Assembly (NCBI GenBank): GCA_943788025.1
Contig: CALSOR010000019.1
Span: 28,728-92,727 of the forward strand
Reading direction: 5' to 3'
Length of the DNA stretch: 64,000 bases
DNA from: JABAAE01 sp905480545
GTDB taxonomy: Bacteria; Planctomycetota; Planctomycetia; Pirellulales; Pirellulaceae
The notes below the pieces were generated by a model. It saw only the letters and a program-made list of their open reading frames with translations, made no database searches and had not been told where the DNA came from. Of this stretch, positions 36,294 to 45,416 are shown in pieces (position 1 is the first letter of the stretch; every line of letters begins with the position of its first letter). Made by a program: the position numbers and the translations under genes.

Positions 36294-37037
36294 TTACGAC
36301 GTCGTTTCAGTTTTGCTGGTGACGATCGTCCCAATTTTTTCGCCGGAAATCGCTTTTTGAATATTGCCTTCTTTCTGATAATTAAAAATCATAATAGGCA
36401 TTTTGTGCTCCATGCACTGGGCGACAGCGGTTGTATCCATAAAACGAAGGTTCTTTTCCAATACCGTCTCGTAATTCAACTCACGATAAAAAACAGCATG
36501 CGGATTTATCTCTGGGTCTTCACTGTAAACGCCATCAACTCGCGTGGCTTTTAATAATGCATCCGCTCCTAGTTCCAACGATCGAAGTGCCGCGGCCGTA
36601 TCGGTCGTAACAAAGGGACCACCTGTTCCCGCAGCCAAAATGATCACCCGATTTTTTGAAAGGTGGTGCCTGGCTCGACGACGAATGTAGGGTTCACAAA
36701 CAGTGTCCATGTGGATCGCCGACATCAAACGTGTCTCACATCCCAAGGTTTCCAATGCGTCTTGAATTGCCAATCCGTTGATTACCGTCGCCAACATGCC
36801 CATGTAGTGCGCAGTCGCCTCGGAGATGCTTGTATTTTTCGATTTAAATTGCGCTCCCCGTAAGATGTTTCCGCCGCCAATCACAATCGCGATTTGACAC
36901 CCTGACTCGGTCGCTTTAATAATTTGCCGGGATATCAGATGGACTTCATCCATGCTGATTCCACGTTCACCTGAAGGCGCGAAACTTTCTCCCGAAAGTT
37001 TTAAAACTACCCGTTTCAATACCCGATTTTCGGCCAT
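36294..37037 (-). CDS. pyrH: UMP kinase
   Basis: 247 residues from the ATG at 37037 (MAENRVLKRVVLKLSGESFA). Earlier in-frame codons add a 34-residue extension that the family does not have. Amino-acid-kinase-fold motifs: VIGGGNILRG, then MGMLATVINGLAIQDALE and AAGTGGPFVTTDTAAALR. It phosphorylates UMP to UDP. It follows tsf beyond a strong terminator, so it probably has its own promoter in the 37037-37180 space. Confidence 0.96.
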   Translation of the reverse strand: MAENRVLKRVVLKLSGESFAPSGERGISMDEVHLISRQIIKATESGCQIAIVIGGGNILRGAQFKSKNTSISEATAHYMGMLATVINGLAIQDALETLGCETRLMSAIHMDTVCEPYIRRRARHHLSKNRVIILAAGTGGPFVTTDTAAALRSLELGADALLKATRVDGVYSEDPEINPHAVFYRELNYETVLEKNLRFMDTTAVAQCMEHKMPIMIFNYQKEGNIQKAISGEKIGTIVTSKTETTS

Positions 37038-37175
37038 TTTATTCTCAAATTGGTTCAACGTGATCTTGTTACCAATGCATTCTACCCGAAAGTCTATGAA
37101 GCGATCGTTGTGCAGAAAACATACTTTACTATTTATCAACTATCGTCGACGTTCCGTGCAGCCAAGTTTACCTAC

Positions 37176-37204
37176 AAAAAAAGCCCCGGTAAGAACCGGG
37201 GCTT
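37176..37204 (-). terminator. Rho-independent terminator of tsf
   Basis: AAGCCCCGGT (37181-37190), a four-base loop and ACCGGGGCTT (37195-37204) form a perfect 10-bp stem. On the minus strand it is followed by a run of seven T. It begins 20 bases after the tsf stop codon. Confidence 0.92.
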
Positions 37205-37224
37205 CGCTGTTCAATTTTGCTTGA

Positions 37225-38061
37225 TTAAACTTCACCCAGGACATGATGGGCAAATCCCTTCACGGTCATTCCATTGTCAGCCGCAAATTTGCCAACCGTT
37301 TCTTTGTTTTCGGCTTTGACGAAAGTTTGCTCAAGAAGAACCTTTTCTGCATAAAAATTCTTCATCCGTCCTTCGACCATTTTGTCAACGATATTCGCAG
37401 GCTTGCCTTCGGCCAAGGCCTGATCGGTCAACACCTTTCGCTCCGCATCGACAACTTCCGAATCAAGTTCTTCAACTGAAAGTGAACTTGGATTCATCGC
37501 CGCAACGTGCATCGAGATATCCCGACCCACTTCATTGTTGCCGCCATCAACGGATAGCAACACGCCAGCAACCGTGCTTGAGTTGTGACTGTAGCCGCAC
37601 GTCGGGCCGTCAAAACGATCCATTCGCCCGACGTTAAACACCTCACGAATCCGGTTGAACATATCATCTTTGACGTCACCAAGCGTTTTGCCAGCCTGAC
37701 TTGGGCAGTCCAATGCCAACAGCTTGTCAACATCACCAACTACATCAGCATTTTTCGCCAGTGCTTCGGCCAAGTCGTTTGCCAATTGAATGAATTCGTC
37801 ATGCTGGGTCACAGGAGCACTTTCGCACTTGAGTTCCACCATCGCACCGGCCGTTTCGTCGACACCACAGAAAATGCCAAAGCGACCAAATGCCGTTTCG
37901 CGATCTGCACGCTTTTCCGCGACGGCCTGTCCGCGTTGACGAAGCCAATCAACTGCGGCCTCTGAATCGCCATTGGTCTCCGACAAAGCTTTCTTGCACT
38001 CCATCATCGGCAAGCCAGTTCGCTCACGTAAAGCCTTTACATCAGCAGCGGTAATTGCCAT
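37225..38061 (-). CDS. tsf: Elongation factor Ts
   Basis: 278 residues with the UBA-like N-terminus VKALRERTGLPMMECKKAL and the EF-Ts core including FVKAENKETVGKFA. It exchanges GDP for GTP on EF-Tu. GGAGAG stands about seven bases before the ATG. It is followed by a strong terminator and separated from rpsB by an unusually long 419-base spacer carrying short tandem repeats. Confidence 0.97.
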   Translation of the reverse strand: MAITAADVKALRERTGLPMMECKKALSETNGDSEAAVDWLRQRGQAVAEKRADRETAFGRFGIFCGVDETAGAMVELKCESAPVTQHDEFIQLANDLAEALAKNADVVGDVDKLLALDCPSQAGKTLGDVKDDMFNRIREVFNVGRMDRFDGPTCGYSHNSSTVAGVLLSVDGGNNEVGRDISMHVAAMNPSSLSVEELDSEVVDAERKVLTDQALAEGKPANIVDKMVEGRMKNFYAEKVLLEQTFVKAENKETVGKFAADNGMTVKGFAHHVLGEV

Positions 38062-38352
38062 CTAGGTTCTCTCCTCAGAAATTGGTTTTATGTTTGTTTG
38101 AATATTTAAGACAATAATTAAAGAATTGCGAATACCGACCATTGGGTTCGATTCCATTCGCCACTTTTATGCTTCTGGAAGTAAACAACGTTCCGACGCC
38201 CGCTTTTGAACACCGTTAGAAGGAACATTAATGTCCTTTTAAGGTCCAAGACGCAGTTAACGTTGACTTGCCAAAAAATCACTCCTGCCGATCAAACACT
38301 TGTAGTGCAATTTGGCGAAGCGAAAATCCGAAAATCAGGGGCAATTCACCTT

Positions 38353-38435
38353 TGCAAAACCGCGAATTGTGCAAAACACGAATTATGCAAAACACGAATT
38401 ATGCAAAACAGCGAATTGTGCAAAACAGCGAACTC
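38353..38435. repeat. 16-17 bp tandem repeat, five copies, in the rpsB-tsf spacer
   Basis: Units start TGCAAAAC and run TGCAAAACACGAATTA (38370-38385, 38386-38401), with flanking copies TGCAAAACCGCGAATTG, TGCAAAACAGCGAATTG and TGCAAAACAGCGAACTC. The rest of the 38062-38480 spacer shows no gene. The repeats begin about 45 bases after the rpsB stop codon in the direction of transcription. Confidence 0.9.
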
Positions 38436-38480
38436 GGCTAAACACTGACGCCCAACCGAATCACCCCATGAAAGACAAGC

Positions 38481-39221
38481 CTACTCCTTAGAAGGTTCAG
38501 CTGCCGGAGCCGCTGGCGCATCTTTTCCTTTGACCGCTTCAATTGATTTTGATCCGGCGATGACGGCATCTGCCAAGTTTTGCATAATCAAGTCGATTGA
38601 GCGAATTCCGTCATCATTGCCAGGAATCGGCAAGTCAACCAAATCCGGGTCGCAATCGGTATCAATCAATGCCACGGTAGAAATGCCAAGACCCTTTGCT
38701 TCTCGCAAAGCATTCTTTTCTTTGTTTGGATCGACGATCACGAGGCACTCTGGCATGCGATTCATGTGACGAAGACCGTTCAAGTTTCGATACATCTTGC
38801 GGTATTCACGATTGAGCGATGACTGCATCTTCTTTGAATACTGAGAAAGCTCATCACTTTCGCGGATTCTTTCCAGTTCTTCCAATCGACTCATTCGACT
38901 GCGAATGGTTCGAAAGTTGGTGAGTGCTCCACCCAACCATCGTTCAGATACGAACGGCATGTTACAGCGAGAAGCTTCTCGCTCGATGATGCTGCCAGCC
39001 TGGCGTTTTGTTCCCACGAACAAAATCAAACTTCCACCTGAAGCGACCTGAGCCAAATACTTTTTAGCTCTCAAGAGTCCACGAACAGTTTCGCGGATAT
39101 CGATAATGTGGACCGCGTTTTTACGACCGTAGATGTACGGAGACATCTTTGGGTTCCAGCGGCTGACACGGTGTCCGAAATGAACGCCTGCCTCGATTAA
39201 ATCTTGTACAATGTTTGCCAA
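38481..39221 (-). CDS. rpsB: 30S ribosomal protein S2
   Basis: 246 residues beginning MANIVQDLIEAGVHFGHRVS, with the S2 blocks WNPKMSPYIYGRKNAVHIID and FVGTKRQAG, VSERWLGGALTNFRTI, and an Ala/Pro-rich tail. AAGGGAGA precedes the ATG. It heads the rpsB-tsf pair. Confidence 0.97.
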   Translation of the reverse strand: MANIVQDLIEAGVHFGHRVSRWNPKMSPYIYGRKNAVHIIDIRETVRGLLRAKKYLAQVASGGSLILFVGTKRQAGSIIEREASRCNMPFVSERWLGGALTNFRTIRSRMSRLEELERIRESDELSQYSKKMQSSLNREYRKMYRNLNGLRHMNRMPECLVIVDPNKEKNALREAKGLGISTVALIDTDCDPDLVDLPIPGNDDGIRSIDLIMQNLADAVIAGSKSIEAVKGKDAPAAPAAEPSKE

Positions 39222-39410
39222 TGCAAAATCTCCCTTCTCAATCGGACGTCGTATTCGAGGTTCCTTGACACAGAAACCTTAGCCGTTGAGATGAATAAAG
39301 TAATAAAACACGACCCGTAGGCCGAAAAATCCAATCCAATAGGATATCGTCCATCGAAAAAAAGGTCAATAACATCACATTCTTTTCAAACTAGCCAAGG
39401 AAACTGGCAT

Positions 39411-40598
39411 TTGCCGCAGATGTTTGACTCAATTCGCCGGAAACGTCTAATATCGGAGATTCATGACTCCGGACTCAAGCTTAATCTCGTTATCACCGGT
39501 GGCGGAGCAAAGGTGATTGAGGATTTGTTGTCCTTACCTAACGCCTCAAAAACCGTTTCCGAGGCGATTGTTCCGCATTCCCACGAGTCACTAACCGATT
39601 TTATCGGAGCCCAGCCCGAATCAATCTGTTCGGCATCAACCGCGAAAATCATGGCAGCAAGCGGATTTATGCGGCCGTCGTTTCGCAAACAGAAAACACG
39701 TGGCTCTCTGGCGTCCATTGCCTGCACTGCTGATCTCCAAACTGCTGATCCCCAACAGGGTGAACACCGCTGCTTTATCGCATCGCAACGACCAAACAAG
39801 ACAAGTCTGTTTTCTGCAAAGCTTAAAAAGGGCTTTTTATCCAGAGAGGAAAAGGAATCCCTCGTTTGCGATCTCATTCTGAACGAAATCGCTAAACAGG
39901 CTGGCATCGATCCTCCAATTCAAAATGAGATTCTCGATCTTCAATTCCGGTTTGATGAAGTGGACGCCCCAAAAAACTGGGTCGACGTTTTTGCGGGTTG
40001 CAGCGCGAAGTGCCTTGCAGAAACCGAAGTGAAGTACTTTAAATCTCCGGAGGAACCTGACAAAAAGTTCTGGCACGGAACCGGGTTGCTTTCAGGTTCC
40101 TTCAATCCGCTGCATGATGGGCATGTTCAGATGTCCCATGTCGCCGCACAAATCCTGGGAACAGAAACTGAATTCGAGATGACGATTCTCAATGCCGATA
40201 AACCCCCGCTGGACTTTCTCAGCATCCGAGATCGAAAAATGCAATTTCAAAACAAAAAATTATGGCTCACTGGGGCCGCAACCTTTACCGAAAAAGCCAA
40301 TTTGTTTCCAGGAGCCGTATTTATAGTCGGAATCGATACCGTCCTTCGAATCGCTGATCCCCAATATTATGGAGGTCAAACCGGATTGGCCCACGCACTC
40401 GACGTCATTTCAGACAACCAATGCCGATTTCTTGTATTTGGGCGACTTCGATCCGGGGTATTTCAATCCTTAACGGACATGAACCTACCTGCAAAACTGA
40501 TGAGTCTCTGCCAAGAAGTTTCAGAGGCTGAATACCGAAATGATTCTTCCTCAACAGCAATCCGAAAACGTCGTTCACAACAGACGGAGGGCATCTGA
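39411..40598 (+). CDS. CinA-like domain fused to an NMNAT-type nucleotidyltransferase
   Basis: 395 residues. The first half resembles the CinA C-terminal (PncC, nicotinamide-nucleotide amidase) fold in diverged form: LNLVITGGGAKVIEDLLSLP, SASTAKIMAASGF, SLASIACTADLQT and GEHRCFIA. The second half is a nucleotidyltransferase with GSFNPLHDGHVQMSHVAA (the (T/H)xGH site) and the SSTAIRKR ending typical of NMN/NaMN adenylyltransferases. A PncC-NadD pairing would turn NMN to NaMN and then NaAD in one chain. That pathway role is inference. The TTG at 39411 has AAGGAA eight bases upstream, and an ATG lies at 39420. It overlaps tsaE by one base. Confidence 0.75.
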   Translation: MPQMFDSIRRKRLISEIHDSGLKLNLVITGGGAKVIEDLLSLPNASKTVSEAIVPHSHESLTDFIGAQPESICSASTAKIMAASGFMRPSFRKQKTRGSLASIACTADLQTADPQQGEHRCFIASQRPNKTSLFSAKLKKGFLSREEKESLVCDLILNEIAKQAGIDPPIQNEILDLQFRFDEVDAPKNWVDVFAGCSAKCLAETEVKYFKSPEEPDKKFWHGTGLLSGSFNPLHDGHVQMSHVAAQILGTETEFEMTILNADKPPLDFLSIRDRKMQFQNKKLWLTGAATFTEKANLFPGAVFIVGIDTVLRIADPQYYGGQTGLAHALDVISDNQCRFLVFGRLRSGVFQSLTDMNLPAKLMSLCQEVSEAEYRNDSSSTAIRKRRSQQTEGI

Positions 40599-41065
40599 TG
40601 AAAAACTCGAATGAAGAAACGTTCACCCGCTTGGTGAATGACATCGAGGAGACTCAAGAATTTGCTAACCACTTCAGCCAAATGATCCTTCACGAACTTG
40701 AGCAAACGATGATCCTGACGATCTGCCTTACCGGAACCTTGGGAGCAGGCAAAACCACGTTTTCCCGCTTTCTCTGCCAATCGCTGGGTGTGAATGCAGA
40801 CGAAGTCTCCAGTCCAACGTTCTCGCTTCATCAACACTACATCGGCAGAAACAATTTATCGATTAACCACTTTGATTTCTATCGATTCGACGACGAAGAC
40901 CAAATTTTCGAAGTCGGGTTTGAAGAGATCGTAGAAAAACCCGGGATTCATCTCGTAGAATGGGGTGAGAAATTCACAAGTTGCTTGCCCGAATTGTTTT
41001 GGACGCTGAAAATCCACGCTTTGGGGAACCATCAAAGAGAGTTCATTCTTGAAACTCAGCAATAA
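40598..41065 (+). CDS. tsaE: tRNA threonylcarbamoyladenosine biosynthesis ATPase TsaE
   Basis: 155 residues with Walker A GTLGAGKTTFSRF, then SSPTFSLHQHYIG and NHFDFYRFDDEDQ, GFEEIVEKPGIHLVEWGEK. TsaE works with TsaB and TsaD in making the t6A37 modification of tRNAs. Its ATG overlaps the stop of the upstream fusion gene (TGATG), with CGGAGGG in front, so the two are one operon. Confidence 0.95.
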   Translation: MKNSNEETFTRLVNDIEETQEFANHFSQMILHELEQTMILTICLTGTLGAGKTTFSRFLCQSLGVNADEVSSPTFSLHQHYIGRNNLSINHFDFYRFDDEDQIFEVGFEEIVEKPGIHLVEWGEKFTSCLPELFWTLKIHALGNHQREFILETQQ

Positions 41066-41283
41066 ATCCATCGACAAATCAAATGTTAGACATTCGCTTT
41101 GCAGTCCAGCCCTGCCGCAACGAGTCAGTATTATCTGGGGTTAGGACTGGGTAAAGATTTTAAAATCTGTTAAACCTTTATTAGGGGATTTTTCATTGCA
41201 ACGGAAATTTCCGTCGACTTTGGTGAAGTTTTTGGCAACACACGGATTGTTGTGATCACGCTCGAATCGTCGGGGAGGAGTCG

Positions 41284-41298
41284 CTAACTGCGAGTTAG
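41284..41298. promoter_or_regulatory. Inverted repeat CTAACT-GCG-AGTTAG before the NarL-type regulator
   Basis: A perfect 6-bp inverted repeat with a 3-base spacer ends 35 bases before the ATG at 41334. It could be an operator for this or another regulator. No clear promoter was assigned. Confidence 0.3.
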
Positions 41299-41333
41299 TT
41301 AAGTGTATTTAATATCGGCAACGCAATTTAGAA

Positions 41334-41966
41334 ATGTCAATTCGAATTATAGTTGTGGATGATCACATGGTTGTCCGTCGAGGCCTTGAGCGAATGTTTG
41401 AGGGTTCGAATGTTGAAATCGTTGGTGAAGCTGCAACGGGTGAGCAGGCCGTTAGCCTTGTTTCATTGATATCCGCACAGGTCGTCTTACTTGATGTGCG
41501 TATGGCGGGCGGAGACGGACTCAATTGTTTGAGCCGCCTTAAACTGGAAATGCCGAACTTGGCCATCCTTCTTTTTTCGACCTACAGCAATCCAACGTAT
41601 ATCGCCCGTGCGGTAGCATTGGGAGCAGCAGGTTACATACTGAAGGGCGTTTCAAAGGAATCACTCATCGATTCGATCACTCGGGTTGCGGAGGGCGAAA
41701 CGGTATGGACTCGTGACGAACTTCGTCGTGTTAGTGGGGCGTTGGCAACTCCGCGTCTGAACTCAGATATTGAAGTCCCACTCACACAGAGGGAAAGTGA
41801 GATTCTCAAGCAATTGACATTCGGCCAAACCAACAAAGAAATCGCTTCAACGCTTGAAATATCATACGAGACGGTCAAAGAGCATGTCCAACATATCCTG
41901 AGGAAAGTTGGTGTTTCAGATCGAACGCAAGCCGCTGTTTGGGCTGTTCGAAAAGGGATTGTGTAG
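41334..41966 (+). CDS. NarL/FixJ-family response regulator
   Basis: 210 residues: a receiver domain (VVDDHMVVRRGL, phospho-acceptor in VVLLDVRMAGGDG, S/T in LLFSTYS, K in GYILKGV) and a LuxR-type helix-turn-helix (LTQRESEILKQLTFGQTNKEIASTL, EISYETVKEHVQHIL). It is a complete two-component regulator, but no histidine kinase is nearby. It is convergent with nothing and stands alone between tsaE and the enolase-superfamily gene. Confidence 0.95.
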   Translation: MSIRIIVVDDHMVVRRGLERMFEGSNVEIVGEAATGEQAVSLVSLISAQVVLLDVRMAGGDGLNCLSRLKLEMPNLAILLFSTYSNPTYIARAVALGAAGYILKGVSKESLIDSITRVAEGETVWTRDELRRVSGALATPRLNSDIEVPLTQRESEILKQLTFGQTNKEIASTLEISYETVKEHVQHILRKVGVSDRTQAAVWAVRKGIV

Positions 41967-42123
41967 CTTTTTTTCGGCTTACGAATTCATCTTGATCAAT
42001 CGTGTCTTATTTCGGCTTGCCACTTCGCCCGAATCCTAAGCCAGGAAGTGTCACAAGCCCTGTCTGCCACTAACGGCCGCTTCTGCAGCGTGATAACATA
42101 TCTGTCTTTATTCCGAGGCTGCA

Positions 42124-43482
42124 ATGATGCAAAAGTACTCGATCAAAGACGTATCTCATTACAAAGAATCGTTTGACTATCGGACACCAATGAAATTCGG
42201 TGGGCGTATCGTTGAGCACGTTTGGGTTTATCACGTCGACCTTACGATCGAAGATGAACAGGGAAAGTCCGCCACTGGGCATGGCTCGATGACGATGGGA
42301 AACATTTGGGCATGGCCATCGCAAGTTGTTTCGAGTGAAGACACTCTTCAAGCGATGATCTCGATGGCCGACAAGACTTGTGAATTGGCAAGAGAATTTC
42401 CGAATTTCGAGCATCCCATTCCGCTGCTGTTCGAGTTTGAACATAAACTGAAACAACTTTCATGTAATGCATTTGACGACTTGAAAGAAACGGATCCGGC
42501 AATTGAACCGATGCCACAACTGGCCAAAATGGTCGCAGCCAGTCCGCTTGATGCAGCGATTCACGACGCATTTGGAAAACTCCACAATCGAAGTTCATTC
42601 CAGACGCTTGGCAAGGAATTCTTGAAACAAGATCTATCAACTTTCCTCGATAACGAGTTTTCCGGTCGATACCTATCCGAATTTGTAAACGAAAAACCTC
42701 GGGCCAATTTGCCGCTCTATCATCTTGTTGGTGCACTTGACCCAATTTTTGGCGAATGGGGAAAGACTCTATCGGGTCATGATTTCCCGGAACTTCTGGG
42801 AGACTGGATCGTCCGTGATGGACTAACGCACTTAAAAATCAAATTGGCAGGGGACGATTTTGACTGGGACGTCGAACGTGTTCTCGATATTGATTCTGCT
42901 GCAAAAACAGTTCAACTCGACCGAGGCTGCGTTGATTGGTGCTACTCATTGGACTTCAATGAGAAATGCGCTTCGATTGACTACGTTGTGGAATTCCTGG
43001 AGGTCATCAGACGCAGGAACCCCGATGGATTTGATCGGATTCAATACATCGAACAACCAACTCATCGCGATCTAAAACAACATCCACAAAATACCGTTCA
43101 TGAAGCGGCAAAAATCAAGCCTGTTGTGATTGACGAGTCCCTGATTGACTACGAAACGTTATTGCTTGCAAAAGAACAAGGCTATTCCGGCGTTGCTTTA
43201 AAAGCCTGTAAAGGTCAGACCGGTTCTCTGTTGATGGCGGCGGCGGCGCAGAAGTTCGACATGTTTCTTTGCGTTCAGGACTTAACCTGTATTGGCCATA
43301 ACTTTCTTCATTCCGCAAGCCTCGCTGCACACATTCCTACCGTTGCCGCCATTGAAGGCAATGGTCGGCAATATTGCCCCGAAGGAAACAAGGATTGGGA
43401 GGGTCGCTACCGAGACGTTCTGTATCCAAAAGATGGTCGAATTGCATCACAACGTCTAGACGGCGTTGGTCTGGGATTTTGA
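42124..43482 (+). CDS. Mandelate racemase/muconate-lactonising-type enolase-superfamily enzyme
   Basis: 452 residues. The N-terminal capping domain and the barrel are visible: HLKIKLAGDDFDWDVERV (the KxK catalytic pair), an Asp/Glu metal set at YIEQPTHRD and VVIDESLIDYE, and GVALKACKGQTGSL near the end. It probably abstracts the alpha-proton of a sugar acid or related carboxylate, with Mg2+. The substrate is not predictable. It is convergent with the DUF1501 gene. Confidence 0.85.
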   Translation: MMQKYSIKDVSHYKESFDYRTPMKFGGRIVEHVWVYHVDLTIEDEQGKSATGHGSMTMGNIWAWPSQVVSSEDTLQAMISMADKTCELAREFPNFEHPIPLLFEFEHKLKQLSCNAFDDLKETDPAIEPMPQLAKMVAASPLDAAIHDAFGKLHNRSSFQTLGKEFLKQDLSTFLDNEFSGRYLSEFVNEKPRANLPLYHLVGALDPIFGEWGKTLSGHDFPELLGDWIVRDGLTHLKIKLAGDDFDWDVERVLDIDSAAKTVQLDRGCVDWCYSLDFNEKCASIDYVVEFLEVIRRRNPDGFDRIQYIEQPTHRDLKQHPQNTVHEAAKIKPVVIDESLIDYETLLLAKEQGYSGVALKACKGQTGSLLMAAAAQKFDMFLCVQDLTCIGHNFLHSASLAAHIPTVAAIEGNGRQYCPEGNKDWEGRYRDVLYPKDGRIASQRLDGVGLGF

Positions 43483-43498
43483 CACCAGAATCACCCAC

Positions 43499-44920
43499 TC
43501 ACTTTAGCAATTCCGGGATCACTCGACCGTTACTTGCCGGAATCGTAAAACCATCGGGGCTCAGTCGCGACGTTGGGGAAATGTTCATGGCCGCAAATAG
43601 CGTTGCAGTAAAATCCTCAAGGTTGACCGGATTCGATTGCACATACGCCGAATGCTTGTCCGATTCCCCGTAAACGACTCCCCCTCGAACACCCCCGCCA
43701 GCAATCATCGCCGAATAACAATTTGGCCAATGGTCCCTCCCGATACGCTTGGCACCCTTTCGGATTTTAGGCGTCCTTCCGAACTCACCACACAACACGA
43801 CCAAGGTGGTTTCCAATAGTCCGCGATCTTCAAGATCATTTAATAAAGCGGCCACCGCCTGATCTGCACGCGGCAATGCAAAGGGCAAGCCGTTCCAGCC
43901 GTTTTCAAAAATCCCAACATCCGCATTTCCGTGCATGTCCCATGTTTCGACGCTGACAAATTTTTCTTTAGGCGCAAGCCCAGTCCAAGCCAATACATTG
44001 ACTAGCCGTGCGCCAGATTCGATCAACCGCCTCGCCATCACCAAATTTTGCCCCAGTGGATTGCGTCCGTACCGATCGCGAACAGCATCGGATTCCTTCT
44101 CGATGTCGAAAGCTCGCCTTGCCTCGGACCCTTGAAGCAACTCGACCGACTTTTGCTGATAAAGTTCATGGCTTTCAAATTCGCTTGCTTCACCTACGGG
44201 AGCAAGTTGATCGAGCTGTTGGCTCAAATTCCACCGAGACTTCAATTGCGAAAGGGTAACCTGAGCATTCGTATCGAAGGCGCGAACGCGAAAGTCCTTT
44301 GATGCCGGATTGTCTTCATGGGTTTTTCCAATCAGCATTGGTGCATACTTTGCACCGAGAAATCCGCCTGTCATATAGGTTGGTTCAGGCGGAGCGGCTC
44401 CGCCGCCATATTTTTGCAACCACAAATGTGGCGGGATTTTTGCCGTCGATGGACTCAGCTTGGTCACCATCGCCCCAAATGAAGGATCATCCTTCTTGGG
44501 CTCTATTTTCCCGGCAAGCATCATCGCATTTGCTTGATCATGCTGGGCATTGCGGTGCGACATCGAGCGAATTACCGAATATTTTTCAGAAATCGTCGCC
44601 AAACGCGGCATTAACTCGCAAACCTGAAAACCAGGAGTTGCTGTTTGAATTGGGCGGTATGGCCCGCGGATTTCACTGGGGGAATTGGGTTTTGGGTCCC
44701 ACGAATCAAGCTGGCTTAGCCCGCCATATTGATGAATAAAAATGCAGCTCGTGGCACGCGGTGCACCTTTGCGAGAAGATTTCTTTTGCTCAGCCAAAAG
44801 GTCCCGGCTTTCGTCAGCAAAAAGTAACTCAGGCAAAGACAATCCCAACGCAGCAATGCCACCAGCGTGGATGAGCTGTCGTCGGGAAATCGATTCGGGA
44901 ATTTTCGATGGATTCGCCAT
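43499..44920 (-). CDS. DUF1501 (sulfatase-like) Tat-exported protein
   Basis: About 473 residues with a twin-arginine signal (SISRRQLIHAGGIAALGLSL) and the DUF1501 body (SCIFIHQYGGLSQLDSWDPK, ARLVNVLAWTGLAP, TTLVVLCGEFGRTPKI, GRDHWPNCYSAMIAGGGVRG). DUF1501 belongs to the alkaline-phosphatase/sulfatase superfamily by fold, and its activity is unknown. It is among the most abundant families of planctomycetes, usually next to a DUF1549/DUF1553 gene, which is not present here. The ATG at 44920 is preferred over a GTG five codons upstream. Confidence 0.93.
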   Translation of the reverse strand: MANPSKIPESISRRQLIHAGGIAALGLSLPELLFADESRDLLAEQKKSSRKGAPRATSCIFIHQYGGLSQLDSWDPKPNSPSEIRGPYRPIQTATPGFQVCELMPRLATISEKYSVIRSMSHRNAQHDQANAMMLAGKIEPKKDDPSFGAMVTKLSPSTAKIPPHLWLQKYGGGAAPPEPTYMTGGFLGAKYAPMLIGKTHEDNPASKDFRVRAFDTNAQVTLSQLKSRWNLSQQLDQLAPVGEASEFESHELYQQKSVELLQGSEARRAFDIEKESDAVRDRYGRNPLGQNLVMARRLIESGARLVNVLAWTGLAPKEKFVSVETWDMHGNADVGIFENGWNGLPFALPRADQAVAALLNDLEDRGLLETTLVVLCGEFGRTPKIRKGAKRIGRDHWPNCYSAMIAGGGVRGGVVYGESDKHSAYVQSNPVNLEDFTATLFAAMNISPTSRLSPDGFTIPASNGRVIPELLK

Positions 44921-45416
44921 GACTCCAATATACACGATATTTTATTCAATATGCCCTCAGCACTTATCGGCATTCCAGCGTCACAGAACATCACGGTCGT
45001 CGAATTTTGTTCATGAACCTCCTCCTGTCCGACGAACGACGCTTTTCCATAATCCGGCTAAACCTGATGGATTCTCATACGGATATGACGCCTGATTGGA
45101 CATCAATAACCGCTAGAAATCAGGATCAACGGCCTCAGCGCTCGTCCGCGAGATAAACACGATCCATACCGCCAAGCACGGAAGTCGCGAACAAACATTT
45201 GCATTACGCTCTGGCTCCGAAGGAGGCCCCAAAAAACGCTGACGCCAGTCGAACACTTACCTACGGCGTAACCAACAGGCAGCCGCGACCCCATACCGCG
45301 CCAAACGCATTCATAGAGAGGCAGAGGGCTTGCCTTTTAACTCGAAACAACAGCCCGATGTAACACATAACCGGCCGAATTATTTCTGATCGTGAAACTC
45401 CAGCGGCTCCCCTGAA
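44921..45416. other. Intergenic space, no gene recognised
   Basis: About 500 bases upstream of the DUF1501 start and downstream of the rsmE stop. Short frames here have no ribosome-binding site or recognisable product, and I saw no RNA gene or repeat. Confidence 0.6.
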
